64,000 bases of DNA from Actinoplanes lutulentus (GTDB taxonomy: Bacteria > Actinomycetota > Actinomycetes > Mycobacteriales > Micromonosporaceae), in the NCBI RefSeq assembly GCF_003259845.1, contig NZ_QLMJ01000004.1:186001-250000 (forward strand), written 5' to 3'. Positions 48,125 to 57,600 of the stretch are shown here, piece by piece. The stretch's first letter is position 1. The number at the start of each line of letters is the position of its first letter. Under the pieces are notes generated by a model. It saw only the letters and a program-made list of their open reading frames with translations, was not told the DNA's origin and made no database searches. A program made the position numbers and the translations under genes.

Positions 48125-49999
48125 ATGTCCGTAACCGCCCCCGCCCCCGCCGCGTCCGCCGATCCCCCGTCCGACTCCGCGGCGTCACCGCCGAGATCTC
48201 GGCCGTGGCGTGCGCATCTGACCGTCGCCGTGATCGCTCTGGCGCTCGCCGTCTATGTGACGAGCGGGCTGTGGCGCGCGCCGTACCAGCATGTTCTCTC
48301 CGACAACGTCGGTGACCAGGCATGGTTCGAGTGGCTGCTGGGCTACGGCGTCTACATGCTGAGCAACGGCGCCAACCCGTACTTCACCGACATGATGAAC
48401 GCGCCGCTCGGGGTGAACCTCGCGGCGAACACGTCGATCACGGTGTACTCGGTTCTCTTCGCTCCGCTGACCCATGTGGCCGGGCCGCAGGTCACATTCG
48501 TGACGATCCTCACGCTCAACCTCGCCGGGTCGGCCTTCGCGTGGTACCTGTTCTTCCGCCGCTGGCTCGCGGTGAGCCCGATCGCCGCCGGGCTGGCCGG
48601 CCTGTTCTGCGGGTTCGCGCCCGGCTTCGTCTCGCATGCGAACGGTCACCTGAACTGGTCGGCCGGCTGGGTCGCCCCGTTCGTGCTGTGGCGGGTGATG
48701 AAACTGCGCGAGGAGGGCCGCTGGCTGCGTAACGGCCTGCTGCTCGGCGTCTGCCTCGCGGTCGGCTTCTCGATCGCGCCGGAGGGCCTGTTCTTCACCG
48801 CGATCGCGAGCGGCGTGTTCATCGCCGTGTGGTCGTTCGCCAAGGCGGTCAAGCACGAGGCGATCGCCGCGGTCCGGACGGTTCTGAAAGCGCTCGGTGT
48901 GGCCGCCACGGTGGCCGGTGCGCTGCTGGCGTACCCGCTCTACATGCACTTCGCCGGGCCGCAGTCGTTCTCCGGCACCGGCTTCAACCAGCGGTACTTC
49001 GTCGAGGACGTAGCGGCTTACCTCGCCTTCCCGAGCCGGTCGGTGGCGGCACTGTTCGGACTCGGCTCCGAGCTCGGCCCCAATCGGACCGAGGAGACGT
49101 CCTTCTTCGGCGTACCGTTGCTGATCTTGATGCTTGTCGCTTTTGTGATCCTCTGGCGGCGGGCGGAGCCCGGCCGCCGCGCCACGCTGCGCGCGGTGGG
49201 CGTGACCGGTGCGGTGTTCCTGGTCCTCTCCTGGGGCCCGCGGCTGAACTGGATGGGCGCTGAGCTGCCCATCCCGCTCCCCTACGCCGCGCTGGCCTAC
49301 GTGCCGCTGTTCGACTCGGCGCTGCCGCTGCGGTTCGCGCTCGCCTTGGTCGGCGTCTTCGGGATCCTGCTCGCGTTCCTGGTCGACGACCTGCTGCGCG
49401 GCCGGGAAACCAAGAACACCCGGATCGGCCTCTGGGCCGCCATCGCGGTGAGCCTCATCCCGATCTTCCCGCTTCCGGTACGCGTCCAGGACCGCGCCAC
49501 CGAGCCGGACTTCATCGCGAACGGCACCTGGCAGCAGTACGTCACCGAGGGCGGCGTGCTCACCGCGCTGCCGTTCGCGCTGAACGTGCACGCGGACGGT
49601 CAGCGCTGGCAGGCGTACACGATGGCCCGCGGCGGCGCGCAGTTCCGGATCCCGGACGGGTACTTCCTCGGCCCGATGACCACCGGCGAGGAGGGTCGCA
49701 AGGAGATGGGGCGGATCGGCGCCCCGCCGCTCTCCACCGACTGGCTGTTCACCCGAGCGGCACTTTATGGGTACGTTCCACGGCTCACCAACGCCGATCG
49801 GGAACGCGCCCGGTCCGACCTCGCGTACTGGGATGTCGAGGCGATCTTCCTGGCCGACGAGATCACCGGGTCGGATCACAAGATCCTGTTCCGGGAAGCC
49901 GTGAAGACGGCCGCGATCCAGCTGTTCGGCGAGCCCGAGCGGGTCGACGACGTGCTCCTGTGGCGGATCCGCCCGGGAGTCGACCCGGTCAGTAAGTGA
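48125..49999 (+). CDS. polytopic membrane protein, possible GT-C-type glycosyltransferase
   Basis: A 624-residue protein with about eleven membrane helices, beginning after a Pro/Ala/Ser-rich cytoplasmic tail. The first external loop contains [17 protein letters not shown] and [17 protein letters not shown], with acidic residues placed like those in GT-C enzymes that use lipid-linked sugars. The C-terminal 170 residues are a soluble domain. I do not recognise a named family; similar proteins in Micromonosporaceae are, from memory, labelled glycosyltransferase. It is the only gene between the SDR and lipB, and its stop overlaps the lipB start by 4 nt. Confidence 0.8.
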   Translation: MSVTAPAPAASADPPSDSAASPPRSRPWRAHLTVAVIALALAVYVTSGLWRAPYQHVLSDNVGDQAWFEWLLGYGVYMLSNGANPYFTDMMNAPLGVNLAANTSITVYSVLFAPLTHVAGPQVTFVTILTLNLAGSAFAWYLFFRRWLAVSPIAAGLAGLFCGFAPGFVSHANGHLNWSAGWVAPFVLWRVMKLREEGRWLRNGLLLGVCLAVGFSIAPEGLFFTAIASGVFIAVWSFAKAVKHEAIAAVRTVLKALGVAATVAGALLAYPLYMHFAGPQSFSGTGFNQRYFVEDVAAYLAFPSRSVAALFGLGSELGPNRTEETSFFGVPLLILMLVAFVILWRRAEPGRRATLRAVGVTGAVFLVLSWGPRLNWMGAELPIPLPYAALAYVPLFDSALPLRFALALVGVFGILLAFLVDDLLRGRETKNTRIGLWAAIAVSLIPIFPLPVRVQDRATEPDFIANGTWQQYVTEGGVLTALPFALNVHADGQRWQAYTMARGGAQFRIPDGYFLGPMTTGEEGRKEMGRIGAPPLSTDWLFTRAALYGYVPRLTNADRERARSDLAYWDVEAIFLADEITGSDHKILFREAVKTAAIQLFGEPERVDDVLLWRIRPGVDPVSK

Positions 50000-50643
50000 G
50001 TACGCTGGCTGCTGTGACTACTGATGTGCTGACCGTCCTCCGACCCGGTCTGGTCGATTACGTCCAGGCGTGGGAAGAGCAGAAGCGTGTCCACGAGGCT
50101 GTCGCCGATGGTTCCCGGCCGGACACGATCCTGCTGCTGGAGCACCCGAGCGTCTACACCGCGGGCAAACGCACCGAGGCCGCCGACCGGCCGTTCGACG
50201 GCACACCCGTCGTCGACGTCGACCGCGGCGGCAAGATCACCTGGCACGGTCCGGGCCAGCTGGTCGGTTACCCCATCCTGAAACTGCCGGACCCGGTCGA
50301 CGTGGTGGCCTACGTCCGCCGCACCGAGCAGCTGCTGATCGACGTGTGCGCCGAGTTCGGCGTCATCGCGGAGCGGGTCGAGGGCCGCAGCGGCGCCTGG
50401 GTCCGAGCAACTGACGGCGGCCTCGACCGCAAGATCGCCCAGATCGGCATCCGCGTCGCCCGTGGCGTGACCCTGCACGGCTTCGCACTGAACTGCGACT
50501 GCGACCTGCAGAACTTCAACAACTTCATCCCGTGCGGCATCCGCGACGCCGGCGTGACCTCACTGAGCGCTGAGGCCGGCCGCCCGATCACGGTGGCCGA
50601 GGTGCTCCCGGTCGTCGAGCGGCACCTGCCTACGCTGTTCTGA
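49996..50643 (+). CDS. lipB: octanoyltransferase
   Basis: LipB moves octanoyl groups from acyl carrier protein to lipoyl domains. The 215-residue protein has [27 protein letters not shown], the Lys in [11 protein letters not shown] and the Cys in [15 protein letters not shown], the catalytic pair of the family. The GTG at 49996 overlaps the upstream stop (GTGA); a GTG at 50014 could also serve. lipA follows 2.8 kb downstream, the two now being separated by aspS on the other strand, unlike the adjacent pair in M. tuberculosis. Confidence 0.96.
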   Translation: MSTLAAVTTDVLTVLRPGLVDYVQAWEEQKRVHEAVADGSRPDTILLLEHPSVYTAGKRTEAADRPFDGTPVVDVDRGGKITWHGPGQLVGYPILKLPDPVDVVAYVRRTEQLLIDVCAEFGVIAERVEGRSGAWVRATDGGLDRKIAQIGIRVARGVTLHGFALNCDCDLQNFNNFIPCGIRDAGVTSLSAEAGRPITVAEVLPVVERHLPTLF

Positions 50644-50807
50644 TGGCTCTTTACCGCGATCCCCGTGACAAGCGGGTCTTCGTCCCGAAACAGGGTGGTG
50701 GGGTGGCGCTCAACTTCGGCCACCCCGTCGCCTGGACGATCCTGGTCATCACCACCATCGTCCCGTTCACCATCGTCGCCGTGGTAACCCTGGCAGTGCT
50801 CCTCTAG
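50643..50807 (+). CDS. small membrane protein (54 aa)
   Basis: The frame begins [18 protein letters not shown] and ends with one long hydrophobic helix (HPVAWTILVITTIVPFTIVA, then VVTLAVLL). Its ATG overlaps the lipB stop by one nucleotide (TGATG), so it is probably translated after LipB. I know a DUF5808-like kind of short actinobacterial protein with this layout but do not claim a family. A single-pass protein with the N-terminus inside is likely. Confidence 0.7.
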   Translation: MALYRDPRDKRVFVPKQGGGVALNFGHPVAWTILVITTIVPFTIVAVVTLAVLL

Positions 50808-51027
50808 CCCCACCCCCGCACACAAGATCCGACCCAGCGGGCTGTCGCTGCTGGCCCGGCTGCGGCCCGGCTGCCCGGCTGTGGCGCTGCTGGCCACAGC
50901 CGGCCCGGCTGTGGCCCGCTGGCCCGGCTGTGGGCCCGCTGGTCAATTGCGGTAGCTGCTCAGCGAGGGCTGCGTGAGTTGGAACCGCGGTCGGGCGTGT
51001 TCTGCCGCCGCAAGTTTTCGTCGCCGT

Positions 51028-51092
51028 GGGGACGAGCCGTAGCTCAGACACCTCATAGAGCCCGATGACCTATCTGAGCGACGGCTCGCCCC
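51028..51092. repeat. long imperfect hairpin (about 20-bp stem)
   Basis: CGAGCCGTAGCTCAGA (51033-51048) pairs with TCTGAGCGACGGCTCG (51073-51088) with one mismatch, and GGGG/CCCC extend the stem past a bulged A. The loop is 24 nt. No T-run and no gene end nearby, so it is either a structured transcript element or an inverted binding site. Confidence 0.7.
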
Positions 51093-51130
51093 AGCAGCCG
51101 GTTCGCCGCAACCGAATCCGGTCCGCCCGC

Positions 51131-51205
51131 CGGGCAGCGCCGGGCAGCGCCGGGCAGCGCCGGGCAGCGCCGGGCAGCGCCGGGCAGCGCCGGGCAGCGC
51201 CGGGC
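51131..51205. repeat. 10-bp tandem repeat, 7.5 perfect units
   Basis: CGGGCAGCGC is repeated seven times exactly, followed by a half unit (CGGGC). Confidence 0.95.
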
Positions 51206-51235
51206 GCATCAAACCGCGAGCGCCCCGCCCGGTGT

Positions 51236-51274
51236 GTGTCGAGTTAGGGCGCGTATCGAACCCAAAATCGACAC
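51236..51274. repeat. 39-bp hairpin repeat, copy C
   Basis: Begins GTGTCGAGTTAGGG and ends CCCAAAATCGACAC. The stem extends past the 7-bp arms through TT/AA and GGG/CCC, leaving a loop near GCGTATCGAA. Confidence 0.9.
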
Positions 51275-51296
51275 GGGCAGGCGATTCGCAGGGTGC

Positions 51297-51335
51297 GTGT
51301 CGAGTTGGGGCGCGTATCGAACCCGAAATCGACAC
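51297..51335. repeat. 39-bp hairpin repeat, copy D
   Basis: Differs from copy C at only two positions and lies 22 bp after it. Confidence 0.9.
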
Positions 51336-51438
51336 ACTCGTCTGGCCTGCGCGATCTTGGGCCTTGGTTCCCGTCGGGGTGTGGTTGGGGGACCACGATC
51401 GCCACGGAAGGACTGAGGGCGGACCAAACGAAGCCAGC

Positions 51439-51477
51439 GTGTCGACTTTGGGCGCAATCCGCACCTCAACTCGACAC
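51439..51477. repeat. 39-bp hairpin repeat, copy E
   Basis: Begins GTGTCGACTTTGGG. The flank AAACGAAGCCA is shared with copy F, so E and F are a tandem duplication of a 61-bp unit. Confidence 0.9.
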
Positions 51478-51499
51478 ACAGCTCACAAACGAAGCCACC

Positions 51500-51538
51500 G
51501 TGTCGACTTTGGGCGCAATCCGCACCCCAATTCGACAC
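51500..51538. repeat. 39-bp hairpin repeat, copy F
   Basis: Differs from copy E at two positions and lies 22 bp after it. It ends with TCGACAC like the other intact copies. Confidence 0.9.
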
Positions 51539-51836
51539 ACGGTCGGTGCGCCAGCACGGTCAGCGCGGCCAGCGCCGTCAGCACAGCCAGCACGTCAGCT
51601 CCGCCGGCACGGTCAGCGCAGTCGGCGCGGTCGGCGTGGTCCGCGCGGGTTGTCTGTGTTTGGGGGGTGCTGGTGGGCGGGACCTTGACCCGGCAGCCGT
51701 CGCCGGTGGGCGCGCAGCGGCCGGGAGTGGGCAATTGGTCGCGGTGTAGGCCCGGTGCGGCCGTTGATGCGTTTGTCGGGCCCCGGTCACGCGTACAAAA
51801 GCGTAAGCGTGACCGGAGCTCCTGGAATGACCCGCG

Positions 51837-53078
51837 TCAGGGTGCGAGCCGCTGCAGGTCGCGGGGGAAGGCCGTCACCTCGCGCACGTTGGCGGCGCCG
51901 ACCAGGCGTGCGACCAGGCGTTCCAGGCCGATCGCCCATCCGCCGTGCGGTGGCATGCCGTAACGGAAACCGTCGAGGTAGCCGCGGTAGGGCTCCAGGG
52001 ACTCGCCTTCCAGCGCCTTCACGTAGTCGTCGTAACGATGCAGCCGCTGGCCGCCGGTGACGATCTCCAGGCCGCGGAAGAGCAGGTCGAAGCCGTTCGA
52101 GTACCGAGGGTCGGCGGACGGATGCGTGTAGAACGGCCGCTTGCGCATCGGATAGCCGGTCACGTAGACGAATTCGGAACCGTGCTCGCGCAGCGCCCAC
52201 TCGCCGAGGGCCCGCTCGTGCGCCGGGGCGAGGTCCGGCTCGTCCGCGGGCGCGCCCGCGATGCGCAACGCCTCGGCGAAGTGCACCGCCGGGATCTCGG
52301 CCGGCACCGGCGGAGGCACGAAGCCGGTCCGCGTGGTGATCTCCTCGAACATCCCGGCGAGGGTGTCGCGCAGAGCGGCCATGACGTCGCGGTGGTCGGT
52401 GATGAAACCCATCTCCGCGTCGAGTGACGTGTACTGCGCGAGGTGCCGCGCCGTGTCGCTCGGCTCGGCGCGGAACACCGGCCCGACCTCGAAGACCCGC
52501 TCGAAGACGCCGACCATGAGTTGCTTGTAGAACTGCGGCGACTGCGCCAGATAACCGGGCCGTCCGAAGTAGTCCAGTTTGAACACGTTCGCGCCGGACT
52601 CGGTCGCCGACTCGACGATCTTCGGCGTCTGGATCTCGATGAACCGCTGCGCTTCGAGGGCCTTGCGGAACCCGGCGGTCGCGGCGGCGGCGATTCGCAG
52701 GTTCCGCGCGCGCGCCGGATGCCGCAACGCCAGCGCGGCATGGTCCAGCTGGGCGGGAAGGCCCGCGCTCAGCGCGGGTCGATGCAGTTCAAACGGCAGG
52801 GGTACGTCGACACGGCTCAAGATCGCAATCTCCGGACCGGTCAGTTCGACGCCACCCGGCGCCTGCTCGTTGGCCGTGACCGTGGCCGTCACTTCGACGA
52901 CACTGCCCTCGGTGAGCTGCTCCGGCGCCTCCGTCATGATCACCTGACTGAACCCGGCGGCGTCGCGGACGATCAGGAACGCCACTTTTTTCAGCTGCCG
53001 TACTCGATGGACCCAGCCGGCGATGGTGACTTTTTCGCCTTCGTGCGCGGCGAGTTCGGTGGAGAGGATGCGTTGCAT
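51837..53078 (-). CDS. aspS: archaeal/eukaryal-type aspartyl-tRNA synthetase
   Basis: A 413-residue class II synthetase lacking the large GAD insert of bacterial AspRS. The N-terminal OB domain (VTIAGWVHRVRQLKKVAFLIVRD) binds the anticodon. Motif 2 is FEVGPVFRAEPSDTARHLAQYT, motif 3 is GWAIGLERLVARL, and the aspartate pocket includes ESATESGANVF and QSPQFYKQ. This type is often non-discriminating and can charge tRNA-Asn with Asp for GatCAB to amidate. Whether it is the only AspRS here is unknown. It is preceded by an Asp-type T-box leader and lies, in reverse orientation, between lipB and lipA. Confidence 0.94.
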   Translation of the reverse strand: MQRILSTELAAHEGEKVTIAGWVHRVRQLKKVAFLIVRDAAGFSQVIMTEAPEQLTEGSVVEVTATVTANEQAPGGVELTGPEIAILSRVDVPLPFELHRPALSAGLPAQLDHAALALRHPARARNLRIAAAATAGFRKALEAQRFIEIQTPKIVESATESGANVFKLDYFGRPGYLAQSPQFYKQLMVGVFERVFEVGPVFRAEPSDTARHLAQYTSLDAEMGFITDHRDVMAALRDTLAGMFEEITTRTGFVPPPVPAEIPAVHFAEALRIAGAPADEPDLAPAHERALGEWALREHGSEFVYVTGYPMRKRPFYTHPSADPRYSNGFDLLFRGLEIVTGGQRLHRYDDYVKALEGESLEPYRGYLDGFRYGMPPHGGWAIGLERLVARLVGAANVREVTAFPRDLQRLAP

Positions 53079-53300
53079 CGCGGGTTACCTCCTCTAGGTG
53101 CTGCAACGCGGCCCCAGGGAGGTGTGGGCGAGCGGGATCCTCGCGGTGCCACCACACCTTCACGCCCGCTTGTCGCGGGCGCCTCTTGGTCTTGCTCGGC
53201 TCAGGGGTGTCTTCGCGCTCCGGCGTCGGGCCACCATCACAGCTGTCGGTGGCTCTCTCGGCCGGCGGATCGGAGCGGTACTCGGTCCCATCACTGCCGT
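53079..53300 (-). promoter_or_regulatory. T-box riboswitch leader of aspS (Asp specifier, translational type)
   Basis: Reading the minus strand: AGTA (53282-53279) and GAA just before GAC (53211-53209) form the expected specifier-loop pair, and GAC is an Asp codon. Between them CGCTCCG and CGGAGCG pair as Stem I. A Stem III hairpin (CGCCCGC/GCGGGCG) follows. The T-box core TGGTGGCACCGCG is at 53153-53142 region, and its TGGC can pair with GCCA, the 3' end of tRNA-Asp (discriminator G). GGTGTGG (53158-53152) pairs with CCACACC (53127-53121) as antisequestrator. The overlapping ACCTCC (53123-53118) can instead pair with the ribosome site GGAGGT (53092-53087). That is the logic of a translational T-box. 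No U-run terminator is seen. Confidence 0.85.
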
Positions 53301-53425
53301 GACCGGAAGGTTAACGGGGTGCTTCCAGGGGCGCATCCGATTTTGCTGCGCTTACCGTGATCGCTCTCACAGAAACGGCTACGTGAGCCTCGTCGCCCAC
53401 GCGATACGACCGGCTGTCTCGGGCG

Positions 53426-53431
53426 TAATCT
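53426..53431 (+). promoter_or_regulatory. -10-like TAATCT before lipA (leaderless type)
   Basis: TAATCT ends 6 nt before the GTG at 53438 and no ribosome site is present. Confidence 0.55.
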
Positions 53432-53437
53432 CGGGTT

Positions 53438-54361
53438 GTGACTATTGCTCCCGAGGGCCGCCGCATGCTGCGCATCGAGGCGCGCAACGCCGAAACTCCC
53501 ATCGAGCGGAAGCCGCCGTGGATCAAAGTCAAGGCGAAGATGGGGCCTGAATACACGCAGATGCGTGGCCTCGTCCAGAAAGAGGGCCTGCACACGGTCT
53601 GCCAGGAAGCCGGCTGTCCGAACATCTACGAGTGCTGGGAAGACCGCGAGGCCACCTTCCTGATCGGCGGTGACCAGTGCACCCGCCGCTGTGACTTCTG
53701 CCAGATCGACACCGGCAAGCCGGCCGAGTTCGACGCCGACGAGCCCCGCCGCGTCGGCGAGTCCGTCGCCACGATGGGCCTGCGGTACGCCACGGTCACC
53801 GGCGTCGCCCGCGACGACCTGCCCGACGGTGGCGCCTGGCTCTACGCGGAGACCGTCCGCCAGATCCACAAACTTCAGCCGGGCTGCGGCGTCGAGCTGC
53901 TGATCCCCGACTTCAACGCGGACCCGACGCAGCTCGCCGAGGTCTTCGGCTCAGCGCCCGAGGTGCTCGCGCACAACGTCGAGACGGTCCCGCGCATCTT
54001 CAAGCGGATCCGTCCCGGCTTCCGTTACGAACGATCCCTCGACGTGATCACCCAGGCCCGCAAGGCCGAGCTGGTCACCAAGAGCAACCTGATCCTGGGC
54101 ATGGGCGAGGAGCGCTCCGAGATCTCGGCGGCGCTGCGCGACCTGCACGCGGCCGGCTGCGAGCTGATCACCATCACGCAGTACCTTCGCCCGACACCCC
54201 GCCACCACCCGGTCGAGCGCTGGGTGAAGCCGGAGGAGTTCGTCGAGCTGCGCGAGGAGGCCGAGCAGATCGGCTTCGCCGGCGTGATGAGCGGGCCGCT
54301 GGTCCGTTCGTCGTACCGGGCGGGCCGCCTCTACAAGCAGGCCCTCGACGCCCGAGGCTGA
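53438..54361 (+). CDS. lipA: lipoyl synthase
   Basis: LipA inserts two sulfurs into octanoyl-lipoyl domains using radical SAM chemistry and two 4Fe-4S clusters. The 307-residue protein has the radical SAM cluster CTRRCDFC, the auxiliary cluster Cys residues in [16 protein letters not shown], and a C-terminal RSSYRAG that ends in the conserved Ser ligand (RSSY). The start is the GTG at 53438, probably leaderless. Its cluster supply may come from erpA elsewhere in the window. Confidence 0.97.
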   Translation: MTIAPEGRRMLRIEARNAETPIERKPPWIKVKAKMGPEYTQMRGLVQKEGLHTVCQEAGCPNIYECWEDREATFLIGGDQCTRRCDFCQIDTGKPAEFDADEPRRVGESVATMGLRYATVTGVARDDLPDGGAWLYAETVRQIHKLQPGCGVELLIPDFNADPTQLAEVFGSAPEVLAHNVETVPRIFKRIRPGFRYERSLDVITQARKAELVTKSNLILGMGEERSEISAALRDLHAAGCELITITQYLRPTPRHHPVERWVKPEEFVELREEAEQIGFAGVMSGPLVRSSYRAGRLYKQALDARG

Positions 54362-54380
54362 CACGTTTTTCGCACGAGTG

Positions 54381-54406
54381 CCCCGGAAGCTGCCCAGCTT
54401 CCGGGG
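54381..54406. terminator. hairpin between lipA and the small membrane protein gene
   Basis: CCCCGGAAGCTG (54381-54392) pairs perfectly with CAGCTTCCGGGG (54395-54406) around a 2-nt centre, followed by CTTTCGTT. It can serve both convergent genes. Confidence 0.8.
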
Positions 54407-54412
54407 CTTTCG

Positions 54413-54598
54413 TTACTTCTTCGACTTCTTGCCCTTCTTCCCGGAGCCGGCGCCCGCCGGGTCGGGGGCGACCATCGGCATCAGCTGGTTCGCGAAGATC
54501 AGCACGAAGGGCGCGACCCAGGCCCACCAGGGCACAGCGGAGTCCGGCCCGAACAGGGCTTCAACAACCTGGTACGTCATGTCGAGAGCGTTGTCCAC
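54413..54598 (-). CDS. small single-span membrane protein (61 aa)
   Basis: The product has a helix at about residues 22-42 (VPWWAWVAPFVLIFANQLM) and a strongly basic tail ending GKKGKKSKK. The GTG at 54598 is backed by GGAGG 6 nt upstream, which supports a real gene. It converges on lipA and follows the large LuxR regulator's terminal region on the opposite side, so its own promoter is likely. Function unknown. The tail resembles that of small membrane-surface proteins. Confidence 0.75.
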   Translation of the reverse strand: MDNALDMTYQVVEALFGPDSAVPWWAWVAPFVLIFANQLMPMVAPDPAGAGSGKKGKKSKK

Positions 54599-54660
54599 GA
54601 TCGGCCTCCGAAGGGGTGAAGGGCTTCAGCCCTATGTATCGGAGGTCACCCGGCCGCTCT

Positions 54661-57600
54661 TTAGGAATCCAGTAAACCCAGCCTGCGGGCCACCGCCGCT
54701 GCCTCACCCCGGTTGCTGACCTCGAGTTTCGCGATGATGCGGGAGACGTGCACGCTCGCCGTTTTCGGTGAGATGAACAGCTGCGCGGCGATCCGGCTGT
54801 TGCTCTGGCCCTCGGCCACGAGCCGCAACACCTCCCGCTCCCGCGAGGTGAGCACGTCAGCAGGCGCGGGGTGTCCCGGACGTCCTGGCGTCTCGGCTGC
54901 CCCAGCGCCTCGGCCGCCGCCGAGGCGGACCCCGGAGCCTCGGCTGCCGCCGGGCCGGATCCCGGTGCCTCGGCCGCCGAGGCGGACCCCGAGCCGCCGG
55001 CCCAGCACATCAACGGCCGCGAGCAGTGGCGCGGCACCGAGCTGCCCGGCGATCTCGGCCGCCTCACCGAGCGCCTCGGAAGCCGCCGGCCGATCAGCGG
55101 CCACCGCTTCGGCGTAGGCCAGCAGAGCCCCGGCCAGCTGAAACCGCTGCCCGTCAACCCGCCAGGCAGCAACCGCCGCAGCCCACAAAGCCGCCGAGTC
55201 AGCCACCGAGCCGCCTTGTGCGGTCCGCCAGGCATCACGATCCCCGCCCTGTGCGGCCCGCCCGGCATCATGCTCGCCGGCGGCATGGGTCGGCTCGCTG
55301 CTCAGGAGTGCTGCCACCTCTGCCGCGGAAGCCAGCTCGGCCGGATAGCGGGCCGGCAGCACCGCCGCCGTCTCGCGGATCGCCGCGCGCGTCTCGTCGT
55401 CGCCGGCCACCCGGGCTGCCGCGATCAGCAGCGCCCACCCGTATCGCGGCCGCTCCAGGATCCCCGGCTCATGGACCGCTGTCCGGGCGACGGCCCTCGC
55501 ACCCGCCACGTCGCCGGACGCCAGATCGGCGACGATCCGCAGCTCCAGCAACGGCACCCGGTGCTCGGCGGTGAGGAACGGTTTCGCCAGGAAGCCGGTG
55601 GCCCGGCTGACCAGGGGCGCCGCCCCGTCGTGCCCGCGGGCCAGCCGGATCCGGGCGCGCAGCCACAGCCACGCCACGGCGAGGATGCCGGGTGGGTCGA
55701 GCCGGGCCGCCTGGGCGAGGCAGGCGTCGGCCTCGTCCCAGCGGCCCTGTGCCATCAGGGCCTCGGCGTGGTTAGCCAAGAGGTAGACCCCGGTCGTCCG
55801 GCTCACGCCGACCCGGTCGGCGTGCGGGATGCCCTCGGCGGCGGCCTCGGCGGACTCCGTGTAACGCCCCAGCTCGAAGAGTGAGTCGGAGATGTTGACC
55901 AGCGCGTGAGCGAAGTTCGGCAGGTCGCCGGCGGCGCGGGCCCGCTCGACCGACCGCCACATGTCGGGCAGGCCGTCCTCGGCGGCGATCCGCCCGGCGC
56001 ACACCTGGCCGAGCGTGATGTCCGCGGCGACCTGTGCGGCCTCGTCGCCGAACTCGGAGGCGGCCGCCTTGATCTCCTGCGCGATCCGCCCCGCCTCGTC
56101 GCCGTCGATGCCGGCCATCTGGTAGGCCACGTCGCCCAGCAGCTGCAGCCAGGCCAGGTCGCGGGGCGCCGACTGCAGCAGCCGGTAGGCCTCGCGGGCC
56201 TCGGGCGCGCCGTCGCTCTTGCCCGCGTTACGCAACAGCTTGGCCCGGCGGATCAGCAGCCGGGCCGCGCGCAACGGCTCCGCCTCACAGTCCAGGTCGC
56301 CGATCGCCGCCCGGGTCAGGCTGAGCGCCCGCATGTGGTCGCCGGAGTCGATCGCGACGAGCGCTGCTTCCTCCAGCAGGTCCAGGTGCGTCGTGTCGAG
56401 CCGGGCGGCCGCGTCGGGCACCTGCTCCCACAACTCGAGCACGCGCTCCAGGAGGCGGGCCTGCTCCGCGTACGCATAACGGCTGCTAGCGGCATCAGCA
56501 GCGCGACGCGCGGCAACCAGCGCGCGGGGATGATCGTGGGCCGCGTGCCAATGATGGGCGATCTCGGCCGGCGCGCGGTCGGGCGCGACCAGGTGCGGCG
56601 AGGCCTCGACCACCTCGGCGTAACGCGCGTGCAGCCGGGCGTGCTCGCCGGGCAGCAGGTCGTCGTGGACGGCCTCACGGACCAGGGCGTGCCGGAACTC
56701 GTAACCCCCGGCCGGATCGAAAACGATCAGCTGGGCGGCGACCGCGGCGCGCAGTGCGGACTCCAGCGCCGGCTCGTCCACCCCGGCGACCCGGGCCAGC
56801 AGCTCGTGGCCGAACTTGGTGCCGCCGACCGCGGCCACCCGCAGCACCCGCTGAGCGTCGTCGGGCAGCAGGTCGACGCGGGAGAGGAGCAGGTCGCGCA
56901 GCGTCTCCGGGATGTCGCCGCAGCGCGGGTCGGCGGTGGAGGCGAACTGCTCGATGAAGAACGGGATGCCCTGGGCCCGCTCGCAGACCGCGTCGACGGT
57001 GAGCGGGTCGGGCTCCAGGCCGAGCAGGTGGCCGAGCAGCTCGGCGGTGCCGTCGCGGCCGAGCCGGTCGACCTCGAGGCGCTGCACGCCGCGAACCCGG
57101 TCGAGCTCGGCGAGGAACGGCCGCAACGGATGGCCGCGGTGCAGCTCGTCGGTGCGATATGTCGCGATCAGCAGCAGGCGCCGCACCCGGACCGAGCGAA
57201 GAAGGTAGCCGATCAGATCGCGGGTGGACCGGTCTGCCCAGTGCAGGTCCTCAATCGCCAGGATCAGCGGGCGCTCCTCGGCAAGCCGGGCGAAGAGCCC
57301 GCCGACCAGCTCGAACAGGTGCCCGCGGCGGGTCTCGGCGAGATCGGGTGGCGGGCCGAGCTCGGGCAGCAGCCGGGCGAACTCGGCCTCCCGCCCGTCG
57401 AAGACGCCCCGGCCCTCACCGCGGGCCAGCTGCCGCAGCGCGGCCGCGAACGGCGCGAACGGCAAGCCCTCCTCACCCAGCTCCAGGCACTGCCCGTGCA
57501 GGATGCGGACCGGTTCGTCGCTCAGTGACCGGCAGAACTCCTCGACCAACCGGGTCTTGCCGACGCCGGCCTCGCCGCCGACCAGGACGGCCGACGGCTC

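Larger units (their letters stand above)
50808..51836. other. gene-free region (about 1.03 kb) with repeats
   Basis: The stretch 50830-50945 is a GGCCCGGCTGTG-type low-complexity tract. A long hairpin (51028-51092), a 10-bp tandem repeat (51131-51205) and four 39-bp hairpin repeats (51236-51538) follow. From 51540 to 51780 there is a CAGCGCGGTC-like Ser/Ala-codon-type tract without a plausible gene. No RNA gene is evident. Open frames across it depend on composition and have no family signal. Confidence 0.7.

Noticed and set aside
51236-51538. CRISPR array
   Set aside because: The 39-bp repeats have near-regular 22-bp gaps inside pairs, but there are only pairs, the repeats vary, the gap between pairs is 103 bp, the E/F flanks are duplicated, and no cas genes occur.
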